Notes: generated from the letters alone by a model not told the origin. DNA of 64,000 nt from Sweltsa coloradensis (GCA_024449915.1 JAMZAV010000438.1:62001-126000); one strand, 5' to 3'; counted from the stretch's first letter, positions 46,000 through 58,689 are shown. Numbers and translations are program-made.

Positions 46000-47290
46000 A
46001 CTAACGCAAATTGATATTTTATTATTTAAATGTGTGTGAATTAATTTCTTATGCCATTGTATTATGCTTCACTTCCATTTTTAAAACCCAATATTCATTT
46101 TAGAAATCATATTCTAAAGCACTGAAGGTTTTTAAATTCGCATTATATTACAAGTGTAAAGAATATGACACAGATCACCAAGAAGGGGACAAGCAATTTG
46201 CCTTTGTTCCAGCCAATAACAACGTGAACAATGGGTCTGTGCAGACAGCGCATATTTGTGCCATGACTGATTCGAAGAACCTTGCATTTGCGTCCCTGCC
46301 TCCCCTCCCTCCGTGCTATGCAGGTGTTTGTGGATAAAGAGACAACAGGGTGCAAATATCAACACCCCTGTAACAAGGCTCAAACAGACAACTCCCCCCC
46401 AACGAATCGAATCACGCGCCTCAGTAATTCTCAACAATACAACACCATAATGATAAAATTTATGCCTAGCCGCAGCCGTGGATCAAAGCATTTACTCCTG
46501 TTCTGTTGGCTTGATGTTCAGTAGCTCAAATTGGTTGCATTACCGTGAAATATTTCGTTTTAAAAATTATAACTTTGTATTTTATCGAATCAACATTCAA
46601 AAGTCCCTTCAAATAACAAAAATGTACTTTGCAAAGTATAGAGTGATCAAATATAAAACTGCATTATTAGTTTCGCTCTACACATTCCCCAATTGCAATG
46701 ACGTATTTTTTAGCAGATAACAGCACAATTTTGTTTAATTTTTAATGACTACTTGTCACACTGATTATGTGGCATGATGCAGTTTGTGTATCTTTATTTC
46801 ACAGCAAGAATGCAATTTATTGACGATGACCTGTATTTTTATTTCCAATAGAATATGTGTAGCACTTACAAGCTTCTCTCTTAGAAACGCTCTGCGAGAC
46901 TACGCATTTAATACTTAGGTACCCTTATAGCGTTGTTGTCTATTTTATTTTTTTACATTTACTTATTGGTGTATTACTACATTATTATTGCAATTCCTTC
47001 ATCGTGTATATAAACGATACCCAGTGCTTGTAAACAGTAAGTATCACTTCGAAAGTCGAAAGAAGAAATGATGAGTTTAATTAATTGGTTGAATTTTTTC
47101 TGGTTGTAGCTACATATAGAGAAAGGTACAACAAATATAATAACTAACTTAAAATACTAATATTTAGACTGGTAAATTAATTAAATTACCTTATTAAACG
47201 TAATTTTGAACAAGTTGTTGATCAGTTTTGCTCTAAGGAAGGGACGTAGGTGAAGTAGAGGGTGATCCCGTACGATGTACGATTATTTCT
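46000..47290. other. AT-rich flank, nothing recognised
   Basis: Short open frames occur at 46132-46524 on both strands but show no domain, and they overlap each other. A moderately GC-rich patch spans 46180-46420. Confidence 0.6.
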
Positions 47291-47298
47291 TATTATTA

Positions 47299-47371
47299 TT
47301 TCTTCTTCTTCTTCTTCTTCTTCTTCTTCTTCTTCTTCTTCTTCTTCTTCTTCTTCTTCTTCTTCTTCTTC

Positions 47372-47432
<61 letters not shown>

Positions 47433-47445
47433 TGTTGTTGTTGTC
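47299..47445. repeat. Compound trinucleotide microsatellite (CTT)n(ATT)n(GTT)n
   Basis: About 75 bp of CTT is followed by about 58 bp of ATT and then a few GTT. The polyserine, polyleucine, polyisoleucine and polyglutamate frames here are artefacts of the repeat. Confidence 0.95.
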
Positions 47446-48749
47446 GGGTCAGCAGATACATAGATCCGTTCGAGCTTCACAACTTTATCTACACTCTAAA
47501 TCAACGTCTACTTTTAAAACAGTATTTGGTTAAATAAATTTGTTATTGACTTCGTAATGATATAATAATTAGTGTGCAGAAGTTTTACTGGGACCGGCTC
47601 AATCACACGCTTGCACCCTAGGGGCGCACCCACCCCGATAGTCTTTCTTTTAACCCTGCGGTGAACGAACTTCACAATACGATTTTAACTGTTGTTAACG
47701 ATTCCTAGAACGTCGAGACTAGAGCGTGAGCTCGAGAGTTGAAATAGCTCTACATCGGTGAGCTAGTTTTTTTTTCACTATAAGTATTAATAATTGATAT
47801 GATATTATTACCAAACCAACAATACAAGAACGGGTTAAATGTTCATGGGTATAGTCGGGCATGTTGCCTCCAAGCATGCTTAGCACAGTCATCTGAGCTA
47901 CATTGTGTTACAAAAATGTCGTATTTAAAACATTAATTATTTCAATTGTGTGTTGTCAATTGCAACGGGACCGTGACTAAGCTTCTTCGTATATAATCCA
48001 TTTTTTCATTTCCACCACCTTTCACACCTCTCTGGTCTCGTTCGGTAGGCACTAAGTCACTATCCGGGGAGCGTATTGAGTCTTTCAGGTTCTTGTTATC
48101 TTGACTAAGGGGGAAGGTAGAGATGAAGTCACTGGCTGTACATGTGATAGCAAGGGGTGCGCGTGAATATTGCCGCGACCGAGCGTTAAACCCAGGACGA
48201 GAGATGCCAAAACACGTGAGTGAACGCCGAGTGTGGTGCGTGTTAAGCAGGTTGTACTTCAGGTTGGTTGCCCTCTAACACTTAGTGCATTGAATAGAAA
48301 CGAGCCTCGCATGGTTGGTTTTGCTGGGGAAAGTTCGAACCTATTTTTGACAACGAGAAAGCATTACCTGAACCATGTCTTGAAAAAACTGATTTCAATT
48401 TATATAAGAACGGAAGACATTTTTCTCACCTGTGAACATCTGTTAATTCCCAAAAATAGTACGATTGTCACTAACGCAGCCCCCCCCCCCCGCATTTTAT
48501 AATGTTGTTTAATAATGTTATAATGTGAGTTTAATGTTCAAAAACTCAAAAACACAGTTATAGTGAATTCTTGAATACATTATTATTTATTTTGTGCTTA
48601 GGTTTAATATGCACATTTTTTTAACAAAATGCTTTGTCTAATACACTTGTTATTCAAAAACCATATTTATATTATTGTGAGAGAGATTTAGTCACCCTTA
48701 GATAAAAAAATACTGAGTGAAGTGACGAATGTTGTTAAATTAATCATCA

Positions 48750-49008
48750 TCACAGCCAGAACCGACATTGTTGACTCGAACGTTAAGCGCGCGAGTATGA
48801 TTATGGAGGTCCTGGGTTCAAATCCCGTCGAGACCGACAACCATGTCTGAAGTTTTTATGCGAGGTTTTACTCAGTCGTTAATCTAAATGCGAGTGATCG
48901 AGTCCTCTTAAACACCCCTCGGAGATCTCTTCATAATTGTCCTAACTCCAATACACATAGTTTGACTCGTGAAGAGGGGCATGCATACCACAAAAATTAT
49001 TATTATCA
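48750..49008 (+). mobile_element. tRNA-derived SINE, family 2, copy 1
   Basis: Head with gacattgttgactcgaacgt (A-box-like) and B box gggttcaaatccc at 48814-48826. The body contains gagtcctcttaaacacccct, cgg and gaagaggggcatgcatacc, and the tail is (ATT)n. The copy at 52911-53135 on the other strand shares the whole body. Confidence 0.8.
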
Positions 49009-49113
49009 TGCCCAGTATTTTTTCCGCGTCTCATTTAGCACCCAATATTATTCATAAAACAGCATGATTGTAGAAATGTACAAGTGAAAACATGACAGAT
49101 TATGTTCTATCAC

Positions 49114-50412
49114 TAGGAAAACGCTTAAGTCCCGCCGCGTTGTTGGATGAGCGTAATTGGTGCATTGAGCTGCCATTTGTTACGCGGATTTTCTGTTGTT
49201 CTGTGAAAAAATCATTACTTAGTCGAAGATTTTTTTTAATCAAATTAAATAAAATAAAAAAATAAACTTAATTTTTTTAACTATGAAAACGCTTTAGTCC
49301 CGCCGCATTGATGGATGAGCTTTTTTGTTCGTTTTTAGTTGTTTGTAGGACCACTTTTCCTTTGCAAGTGCTTTTTGAATGCATTGTAGGTGATTGTTGT
49401 CAAGTTTCTATTGTTACTTGTTAATTGTTATTATAAACCTCAAAAAAACTCATATTAAAACCTTTATTTATATGGATTCTGGCTAACTTATTAATTTTTT
49501 TCTTTCAAAAGGCAATACATCACCATTACCTTAATGTTCGTGTGATATATGAACGTTGTAGCCCCACCCGTTTGGTCAGAATCGGCCCAAATGTCACGAA
49601 AATATCGCACTAAAAATGGGAAAAAATCGTAAAAGTACAATATTCATGAGAAATATTTCTTAGATTGTACCAAAAAACGTGGCAGGTCTAAGTTCAAAGA
49701 TTTCAAAGGTCCTCAGAAAATTTTATTGCAATTGGAGTATTGGTTTAGCCGGAATAGTGTTAACAAACACTCAGAAATACAAACAGAAAAAACAAGAAAA
49801 ACGAAAAAAAATCGTAAAATTGCGATTTGTATGAGAAATAATTTTTCGATTGCGCTCAAAAAGGTGGCATTTCTAAGTTTAAAGATTTCAAAGGTCTCCA
49901 GAAAATTTCATCGCAATTGGAGTATTGGTTTAGCCGGAATCGTGTTAACAAACACACAAAAATAAAAACAAAAACAAAAAAGAAAATCGAAATAAATCGT
50001 AAAATTGCGATTTTCAAGAGAAATAATTTTTTGATCGATTTTTCGTACGGTGCAGTTCTAAGTTCAAAGATTTCGAAGGTCTCCTGAAAATTTCATCGCA
50101 ATTGGAGTATCGGTTTAGCCGGAATCGTGTTAACAAACACACAAAAATACAAACAAAAACAAAAAAGAAAATCAAAATAAATCGTAAAATTGCGATTTTC
50201 AAGAGAAATAATTTTTTGATCGATTTTTCGTACGGTGCAGTTCTAAGTTCAGAGATTTCGAAGGTCTATATAAAATTTCATCGCAATCGGAGTATCGGTT
50301 TAGCCGGAATCGTGTTCACAGACACACAAAAATACAAAAAAAAGAAAGAAAAAAAAACATTCCGGATTTTTTTCTCCAGTGTAGTGAAATGGAATCTTCG
50401 CTTCGCTCATCC
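49114..50412 (+). mobile_element. GGATGAGCG-family copy 7 (composite, with a tandem internal array)
   Basis: A subtype A head (49114) is interrupted at 49281 by a second, subtype B head (atgaaaacgctttagtcccg), and the element finishes with a subtype A tail ending ctcatcc at 50412. Between about 49690 and 50330 the central block (fcatcgcaattggagt-like segment plus gccggaatcgtgttaacaaa) is repeated four times at about 185-bp spacing. Each unit keeps the reading IGLAGIV. Confidence 0.75.
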
Positions 50413-51320
50413 AAAAACTAATCCTTATAACAGGTCAAAAGGTGTCTGGACAATGGAGATCGGTACCGATGCATGGCTTACCCAACCTACTAATTTGTGA
50501 AGCTGATATCCCCTGGTCGAATGACAAACAATGTCGCCGGCCGAAAGACAACAGAGACTCTCGTGTTATTGGAACCAGTCCAGCCGTAATGGATCTAGGG
50601 GACGTTGAAAGTATCGTTTTAACAAGGGGTGGCTCAGATTGTAAAGTAGATGTCACCAACAACGTAAACTAGATTAAGGTAATCACCTTGGTAATTAAGG
50701 GGGGTTGGGGGTAATCCAACTTGAACAAAACCATATTGACAGCTGAGGGTTGGTCTTTATTATCGTTGCCGAGTTTACATTGTTCAGATTGTTTTATTAT
50801 GGCCTGAATATCCCCCTTGTTATTTATTCAAGTCTGCATGTGTACTAGGTACTAAATCAATAGTCGAAGCTTGAAGCTAGCAGAAAGATGAACAATTAGA
50901 TGTTCAGAAATAGGCCAATAAATTAGAGAATTACCAAAGCAGTGTTTCATTATGAAAGTAATTACTTAAAGAATTATTTTGGCGGGTCATTTTGCGTAAT
51001 GAAATGACGCGACAAAATAATTTTAATTGTAATATTCCTTACCGCGAAAGCCTTCGTTTTGAAAATAATTACTATTATCAGTTTCTTGTTCGATTAATAT
51101 TTCTTTTGGGTTGGGTTTTGTTAATATGCTACACAAATCATTCTTGTGGTCGGACGTTCACCAATATTATCACACATTTAAGAAATGTCCCTTTACGTTA
51201 CCCCGATGCATTTTCTTGTACAATTGGGCGTTGGTCCGGAGTCTGTGGAATCATGGACTTTGTGCCACCTCTTCTATCATCAATCATACATAGTTTAAAA
51301 AATGAATGTATGTAGGTATG
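50413..51320. other. No recognised element
   Basis: 50430-50760 is less AT-rich, with open frames on both strands that match nothing I recognise; 50760-51320 is AT-rich. Confidence 0.5.
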
Positions 51321-51605
51321 TTTGTCCTTTATGCATTACTACACCATTCTACCGATCTCCATGAAACTTGGCACATATATGTATTTTTTCACGGGGAAAG
51401 GTTTCTATGCTATCCATTTTGTTGTAACTCCTCCACGTGGTGATCGGTGCCTGCAAAGAAGACTCACAAATGAATTGACTTCGACACCGTTGGACATATC
51501 ACCATGAAAGTTGACACATAAACGTATTTTTATGGAGAAGTACACTCCCGCGAAGGGTTCTGGCATACGTCGCAGCAACACGCGACAGGTAAGCTAGTAG
51601 TATAT
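51320..51605 (+). repeat. Probable transposon-derived fragment
   Basis: tccatgaaacttggcacata occurs again in degraded form as atgaaagttgacacataaac about 145 bp later, and the stretch ends with a GC-rich part (actcccgcgaagggttctgg) and cgacaggtaagctagt. A GC-rich 3' end finishing CTAGT resembles Helitron ends, but a clean hairpin was not shown. Confidence 0.35.
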
Positions 51606-52910
51606 AAGCACAACAAAAATATGTATCCCTAACGTAACCAATAAACAAATCTATGTTAAATTAATAGAGTAAGTAAATAATGCTAAAATATTGAATATTT
51701 TCAGGGTTAAAATTGAATATTTTCAGGGTTAATTTGGTGACAGGGGGAAAACGTAAAGGAAATATAAACAAATACACTAAAGTAAAATGTAAAGACTGTT
51801 AAAAATATGAGAGGATGATTAGAAACTGATAAACCTTGGGTTTTGGCAACATTTATTAATCGATATAATCTAAATTCACAGCGAAACATTTATATCGTTG
51901 TCCTCACACGTTTATTATAATCCTTTGTTTTTTTTATTCACCATCAGACAAAAGAATCCCATGAAACCCATTATTGCACAGGTGCGATTATTCCCCGCGT
52001 CCTACTAGAAATGTATCACCGATACGAGCTGCGTATTGAGTCGCGCGGGTGGCTGGAATTGCGTCTGCAATGCCCACGAGGGTATTGCCAACACTTGTGT
52101 ACTCAATTTATCGTACTCTGCGATATTTTTATACGTTACCTCCCGATATGAGCAATAAGTTCTGTTCGGGATAACGAGAAATAGGTAGTAGGGTGCTGAC
52201 CGCAACTGACCGCTACATTCGTTCTAGTGGCAATACTTTTCTATCGCATCAGATTGCTATTTTTTCGAGGATTAATATGAAACAGGGGTACCTAGAATGG
52301 TGGGTGCAGAGCCAATGGTCGATCATCGACGTATGTTGTTCATATGCCCGCATGCAAAAAAAAACTTGTAAAAAGGCTGCCAAGCATTACTCAATCATAG
52401 GCATTGAGATCTAAATGAAATTCCAACCAAACTGATGTACCCTTTTTTTTCATTTTCGCACTATAAATTCACAAAATACGTAGCTTGAATAATTGAATTT
52501 GTAGCTACATTATTTTTATTGTAATGGATGTGGCAAATTTGCTCAGATGTTCCTACCACATGTATGTTATCTTTGGTGTCTTTGAAAGTTTATTTTTTTA
52601 AACAAAGAAAATAATAATTCTTCTCTGCAATTGCTGAATTTGTCTCCATTAACATCGTTGCCATTACTCTAAAATCAAACTAAATCCATTATCAAAATTA
52701 TAAACTAAAACTTGATCAACGGCATAATTTGAAGAAAATGTATACAGTGTGACCAGGTTAGTTTTTTGTTGCATTCAAGTGTTTGTAAAAGGGGACTCAA
52801 ACAAATATTCGGTTTAAGCTTTCGTGCTTAGCTATTTTTTAAACCTGTTACGGTACATAATTAAAATTAAATTTGTAAAGTGATAATTAATTAAACCTGT
52901 TACGGTTGGT

Positions 52911-53135
52911 AATGTATGCCCCTCTTCAGGCGAACTAGGAATGTTGCAGATAGGACAATTGTGAAGGGATGTCCGAGGGCTGTTTAAGAGGACTCAATCC
53001 CTTGCATTCGCATTAATGACCGAGGAAAACCTCGGGAAAAACCTTCAGTCAGGAATGCAGGTCATGATGGGATTCGAAACCGGGACCTCCCGAATCAGTG
53101 TCGAGCGTTTAGCGCTCGAGCCAACACTGTCGGTT
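52911..53135 (-). mobile_element. tRNA-derived SINE, family 2, copy 2
   Basis: Minus strand: tgttggctcgagcgctaaac head, B box ggtttcgaatccc, body with aggttttcctcggtcattaa and gaagaggggcatacatt. It differs from the copy at 48750 by many substitutions, so the family is not young. Confidence 0.8.
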
Positions 53136-53140
53136 AACAC

Positions 53141-53900
53141 AATGTAGCACATTTACAGTGGACTCTTGCAGACATCAACCGAGTAGACTAGCACGTTATC
53201 GCTTGTACACACAATAACCAGCTGACTTGACCTTCGCATCATGAGGTGGTTGTGAGGGCTAACCTGAGACCGCAGTGAGTGACCTCGCCTCATATCGTGT
53301 CTGGCACTTGCCGAGTGAAGGTGCGATTATAGTGCGTGAGTAATCTCGCCGAGATGTCGACTAGGTGAATTTCGAGACGCGCGGGGCTGGACACAGTTGG
53401 CACTGAAACTATAGCGTAAGTCTGTCACATTATGATTAAGCTAGCGGGATTATAATAATGCATGACTATCCTTGAGGTCTAGCCCTAACGGAATATGAAG
53501 TAGGGCCTTATTATCAATAAACAGATGTTGGTAATAAAATATGCGTTAATATATAAAATTCCACACAAAATATTTTATAAAACTGTTGCACTTGCCGTAC
53601 ATTCTACACTACTGCTCGCCACACATGTAAAATAGCTAAGTTTAAACCTGTTGTCTTTAATAACAATGCCCTACACATAGCTGTGGCCTGGCTACCAACG
53701 CACGGTTTGCCACCCCTGGACCGGCGAATCTCATATCATAAAATGTTGTCACCACACACAAGTTATTATATAGCGGCCGTACGTTCCCAACAGTGGCCAC
53801 CAGAACGTTCCTAGTTGCAACAATCTCATGGTCATGTCGTAGCTGATATTGTCTACAGATCGCAATAACACTATAGGTTATGCGGCATAGGGAATAACAT
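53141..53900. other. No recognised element
   Basis: 53150-53420 has balanced composition; the rest is AT-rich. No gene or repeat identified. Confidence 0.5.
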
Positions 53901-53903
53901 TTT

Positions 53904-53940
53904 ATATATATGTATATATATACATATATATATATATATA
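53904..53940. repeat. (TA)n microsatellite
   Basis: Alternating TA with a few interruptions, directly next to the Penelope-like fragment and followed by an A-run. Confidence 0.85.
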
Positions 53941-54080
53941 AAAAAAAAACACAGCATATTTATTGATCAGGCTGTCGCGGTGATAGGCCTATTATCTTTC
54001 GACGTTTCAAAGACCAAAATGTCTTCTTCATCAGACTCAATGGGTATCAACGGTATCAACACTTAAAAGTTTTGCTGTGC
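53941..54080 (-). mobile_element. Penelope-like element terminal fragment with hammerhead-type core
   Basis: Minus strand reads CTGATGA, a stem AAGAC/GTCTT closing the loop ATTTTG, then GAAAC (54034 down to 54004), followed by GTCGAAAGATAATAGGCC, the stretch atcaataaatatgctgtg and a T-run with TA repeats. The CTGATGA-stem-GAAA order is the conserved hammerhead ribozyme core known from Penelope-like retroelement ends. The cleavage-site triplet and closing helices were not established, so activity is not claimed. Confidence 0.6.
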
Positions 54081-56200
54081 TTTATGCTATTGTAATATAA
54101 CCATAATGAAATCGATTTTATATAATAATATATATATACGTTTACTACGTCAGGCAATGTATATTTCCGACATTTATAAAATAAATATCACGGATTCGAT
54201 TCGTTTTTACACGGTATTTGCTATAGGGTGGCCATATTCATTGCGTTTAAACGGGTCTGGTTGACGATAAAGGGTTGAACATTGTTTTAGATCATTTTGC
54301 CAACGTATCCGGTTTAAATATTGTTATTTCAAACCCTACACTTTCAGCATGATCCCCTAAAACGAGTGGAGCCTGCCATAAACTTTTATTTGCGTTTATT
54401 TCTGGAATACATGTTATATCAAGTGATTTTTCTATAGCTCAAAATAGCATATTTATTTATTTCTGATTTTTTTTATGTTTTAGCTTTATTAATTTTTAGT
54501 ACAAATTCAGAGTGGATGTTTTGTCTGTCTAAATCTATCAATAATTGACTGATAATTTAAATTTAAAAACGTATATTATTGAGGAAGAAAATTAATAAGA
54601 GAAGAAGATTTATTGATTATTTAAGGTAATACAGCAATTGATAAATAAAGCGATTACTAAATGCATTAACAAGCGAAAAAATTTATTAGTTGATAATATG
54701 AATTGTAAAGTATTGACTTTTACGGTATCATATAATGTTTGTGTATTTCATGCCTCACTAGATAATTTAAAACAAATCACAGTCAGAGCCTTGCTTATAC
54801 ATAGCATTCGTATTCAAATCAAAATCAAATCAAATAAAACATGTATAATTGTCAATTTTGTCTCGGTTATTACAACAAAATATCCGCATTGTGATGAGAT
54901 CTTAGAACATTTTTAGAATCTGAGTTGGATGGTTAAGTATTTCCTTGCAGAGATGAACTGGGAAAACAATATCTTGAATGCGCTCTATCAAGCCAACAAC
55001 TTTGACATAATGTGAGTTAATAATCTTTCATGGAATTTAAAAACGAGCTAAAAACAAAGAAATTTGTGTCTTTAGAAAGAATGCGCAGAGGAACAATGGC
55101 AAGAGGAATGGGGGTAGGGGGAGGGGGGCACTGCGAAGCTAATGAACAAAAAGATTCGAGTTCTATCAAAATATCAGAAAGAATGTCAAAGAAAAAATTG
55201 ACATCTCATAAGAAAGCGGCTAATGAAGCAAGAATGGAATTTTGTTTACTTTTTCTACCTTATTAGTTATTATATTATTTTGCCTCTCTTGCCTCTTAAA
55301 TATTTTCCCTGGTGGAAGATAACACGATGAAATTGCTTTACGTTGTTGCTTATTTTAAAAATTTCAATAGTGCTATTTATGTGAGCTGCATGAGATAGTT
55401 AAAATGAAATAATGTGTTTGAAACTTTCTAACAAACAAGGCTTAATTTTTTGTATCATTCATTAATTGACTCCACAGTTACATAACTTAAGATTACTACC
55501 TTGTTTAGAACTGATTGTTATAATTTGACTAAATTATACCAGTATACATTTATAATTTTCCAAACATATTTTTGGTTCCGTACAAGGTAACAGAATGTTT
55601 TAATTTTTGTTTCGATATGATAATATGTATAGTTACTTTTATCGCATACTTTACAACTTATTGGAATGCGAAAAGGGGGGGGGGGTCATTGCGTGTAGTG
55701 AAATTCGAGACAATTGCCACATTTGCACAACCTCAGTTCGATACGATTAGATATTTGAACTCACATCCCTTGTCACCTATGTGCAGTCCATGGTAACCTG
55801 CAACATAACCGTATAAGCCACTGTGTTTTGCTATTATTTCAATCAGTTTGTTAAAATTACATCAAACCACTTTTTTGTAATTTTATAACTTAATCGACAT
55901 TATTTTTCCAGATATTTTACAACAGTTTTGTACTAGAAAATGGTGTTTATTGTCTTGGTGTGTATGTGTGGTTTTATCATTTATTTACCATGCCTCTCGC
56001 AAAAACCACAAACTGATAACTAAACATAGCCATTAAATACAATTTTGATTGAATGATTGAGTTAGGACTTTAATACAGTTGGGATTTAGGTCAGCGAAGC
56101 CTTTTCTTACATCCAACCTTTAAATATAATACAAATTGCTACGACAAATTGGTGAATGACAAATTACTACTCACTATAGTACTTCTAGTACTGTATACGC
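54081..56200. other. AT-rich flank, nothing recognised
   Basis: Short open frames only (for example near 55030-55266, purine-rich). No domain, RNA gene or repeat family is visible. Confidence 0.6.
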
Positions 56201-56208
56201 ACCATGGA

Positions 56209-57220
56209 TGAAAGTATCAAACAATATACCAGTTATAAATATAAATCATTGGACTTTTTCACTGTTAGCTAAAAAAATATTTTATTTTAATGTGATATTT
56301 ACATTTTTTTACAGAAATCTTTATCAAAAAAAAATTTAAAAATTAAAAAAACCACAACAACCCGGACAAAAACATTTCACAAATTATTATAAAAATGGCT
56401 GTGCATTAAACCAAATTCAACAAAAAGTTTATTATGAATAAAAAAAAAAAAACCAAAAAACAGAACATTAAATTGACAAGTTGGACAGGGTTTTTTGATG
56501 TATGAAATAAAGCTATTGATCTAGTGATGAAATTGATGGTCAGAACTTTTCCAAATGGCTGGTAATTAACACTAGGCACACTGATTGTATTGGCCACACA
56601 TGAAATCAAACCCACTTCCTTAATTTCCGTGTTGTGGCATTAGACTCATGTGCAAGGATTGAAGCGTTTTCCCATTAATATGATGATGATTTCATAAAGA
56701 TGTTTTTGCGAGTTTTGAAGTATCAATCTTTTGTGTTTTCACATTGTTCTTCAGACGCCTTCAATCCTTGCACATGAGTCTAATGCCCCCAACACGGAAA
56801 ATTAAGGAAGCTGGTTTTTATTTCATGTGTGGCCAATACAATCAGTGTGCCTAGTGTTTTAAATTTTCCAGCCCTTTGAAAATTTTCTGGGCCATCAATT
56901 TCATCCTAGATCAATAGCTTTATTTCATACATCAATAACTGTCCAACTTGTCAATTTAATGTTCTGTTTTTTTTGGTTTTTATTTTTATTCATAATAAAC
57001 TTTTTTGTTGATAATTTGGTATTAATGCACAGCCATATTTATAATAATTTGTGAAATGTTTTTTGTCCTGTCTGTTGTGGTTTTTAAATTGTTAATTTTG
57101 TTTGATAAAGATTTCTGTAAAGAAATCGAAATATCACATTAAATAAATATTTTGTTAACTAACAGTGAAAAAGTCCAATGATTTATATTTATAACGTTAC
57201 TACCTGTTATATAGTTTCAT
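56209..57220. repeat. 1-kb palindrome, arms about 455 bp, spacer about 95 bp
   Basis: 56209-56664 is mirrored by about 56758-57220. Matching marks include ccaatgatttatatttataa, acttgtcaatttaatgttct, tgtgtggccaatacaatcag and tgcacatgagtctaatgcc. Differences between the arms are mostly indels and homopolymer changes. Either a foldback element or a fold-back read artefact. Confidence 0.85.
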
Positions 57221-57239
57221 TTTTTTTTTTAATATACCA

Positions 57240-58255
57240 GTTGTTTTAGTGTGTTTTACCCTTCGTCAACGTCCCAAAGTGTTAAAATACAAATACCAAA
57301 TAAAAAATTGTTAGGAACTGGAATTTATGACATAATTAGCATTTTCTAAATTCAGTACGTATCCATCCAACAACATCGGCTAAGCATACCAAAGATAGAA
57401 CACACGTAGTTTATGAAAGACCATACACATTAATTAACACATTAATTTAATTAATTAAATAAACTATAAATTGCGTGTACAAGAAAATCTTTTATAAATG
57501 CTATCAATATTCGTTCTCCTGTATCCGATTGTACTCTTATAACAAGGAGTTTGCAGGTAGAGGTTCTTGTACTAAACTGCTCGAGTTTTCGGATCGGGTA
57601 GTGTAGGCGTAACTGGCGTTATAATGGTACATGTAAAAATGAATATTGAATTTTAGTTGTGAAGAATCTAAGAATCTTAGATTTGGATTTCTCCCAATTC
57701 ATTTGACGTTTTATACCAAAGTTATAAATTAAAATTTTCCGGACCGGCACCTCCACCATTCTCTAAAAAAAAATAGTTCCCGACAATCGGGTACCCTGAT
57801 TTTATTATCTAATAGGCCCCAAAGTACCCGACCGACCTGAAATTTATGAAACCCTAACACTATTACTTATTTGATGGAAGAAATAATTTGAAATATATTT
57901 TAATGTACGAGTTTAAAGTTTCGGTTCTGATTATTAATTTTAGGGATTTTATTGGGCTTAACTGAGTTTCTATTTGTAATTGAATTGAGTGAGTGAACTA
58001 CAAGACATTATGAATTTAACAATTAAGTTAAACCCTTAACACTGGGTGATACCACTTTTCTTATTACAATAGTGCAGACAAATCCTGTGATTATTTCAGC
58101 CCTAGTCAGAAAATAATAGTTTAAAGAAAAAAATCGATTTTGGAATCCATTATATCATTTAAATTCTCAAACTTACAATAGGTATCCTCTGTGATTGTGT
58201 TCATATGAGATATAACAACAATATTCTCATATAAGATACAAACCCAAATGGTCTA
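57240..58255. other. AT-rich flank with one tRNA-Ala-like motif
   Basis: Only the motif at 57743-57758 stands out. Confidence 0.6.
57743..57758 (-). repeat. tRNA-Ala 3'-end-like motif, copy 8
   Basis: ACCGGCACCTCCACCA on the + strand; one C shorter than the others. Confidence 0.7.
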
Positions 58256-58257
58256 AA

Positions 58258-58685
58258 TAAAATAAATAAATAATAAATACATTTTATTTAGAGTCTACCC
58301 ACTCAGTTATATAACTGATTTTCAGTAGGGGACTTTAAATCAAAGCGACCAAGCCAACCCTGCAGGCCCCGACGCAATCGACGAGTGAGCGATAACCAAC
58401 CAAAGATCGATATTTTTAATAGGAAATATAGCAATCAGTGGTATGGACAGTGCGAACACCCGCGAATCAACGCCAGAATCAACAAGGCCGATTCAGAACA
58501 ACTCTGAAATTTATTATGTGCTTCGTTGCTAGGACGGCTCCAAAGTCACCGTTTACAAACTCCTAAGACAAGAACTGATGGACTTAAGTCCAAATCAGCA
58601 GTTAAAAAACTTCTGACTTTAGCGGGACCCTGGACCTTCTGCATTGGAAGCAGATACGCTAACCACAAGACCAACGAGCCACAAT
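58258..58685 (-). mobile_element. tRNA-derived SINE, family 1, copy 2
   Basis: Reverse complement matches 14975-15400 throughout: (AAAT)n tail side at 58258, tRNA-like head ending tggctcgttggtcttgtgg at the right. High similarity to the intronic copy points to fairly recent activity. Confidence 0.85.
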
Positions 58686-58689
58686 AGCC

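Noticed and set aside
47222..47537. Open frames of Ser, Leu, Ile, Glu, Asn or Arg runs
   Set aside because: They are readings of a compound trinucleotide microsatellite in all frames.
50442..50672. Possible exon in a less AT-rich stretch with frames on both strands
   Set aside because: No homology recognised, no supported splice partners, and overlapping opposite frames argue against coding.
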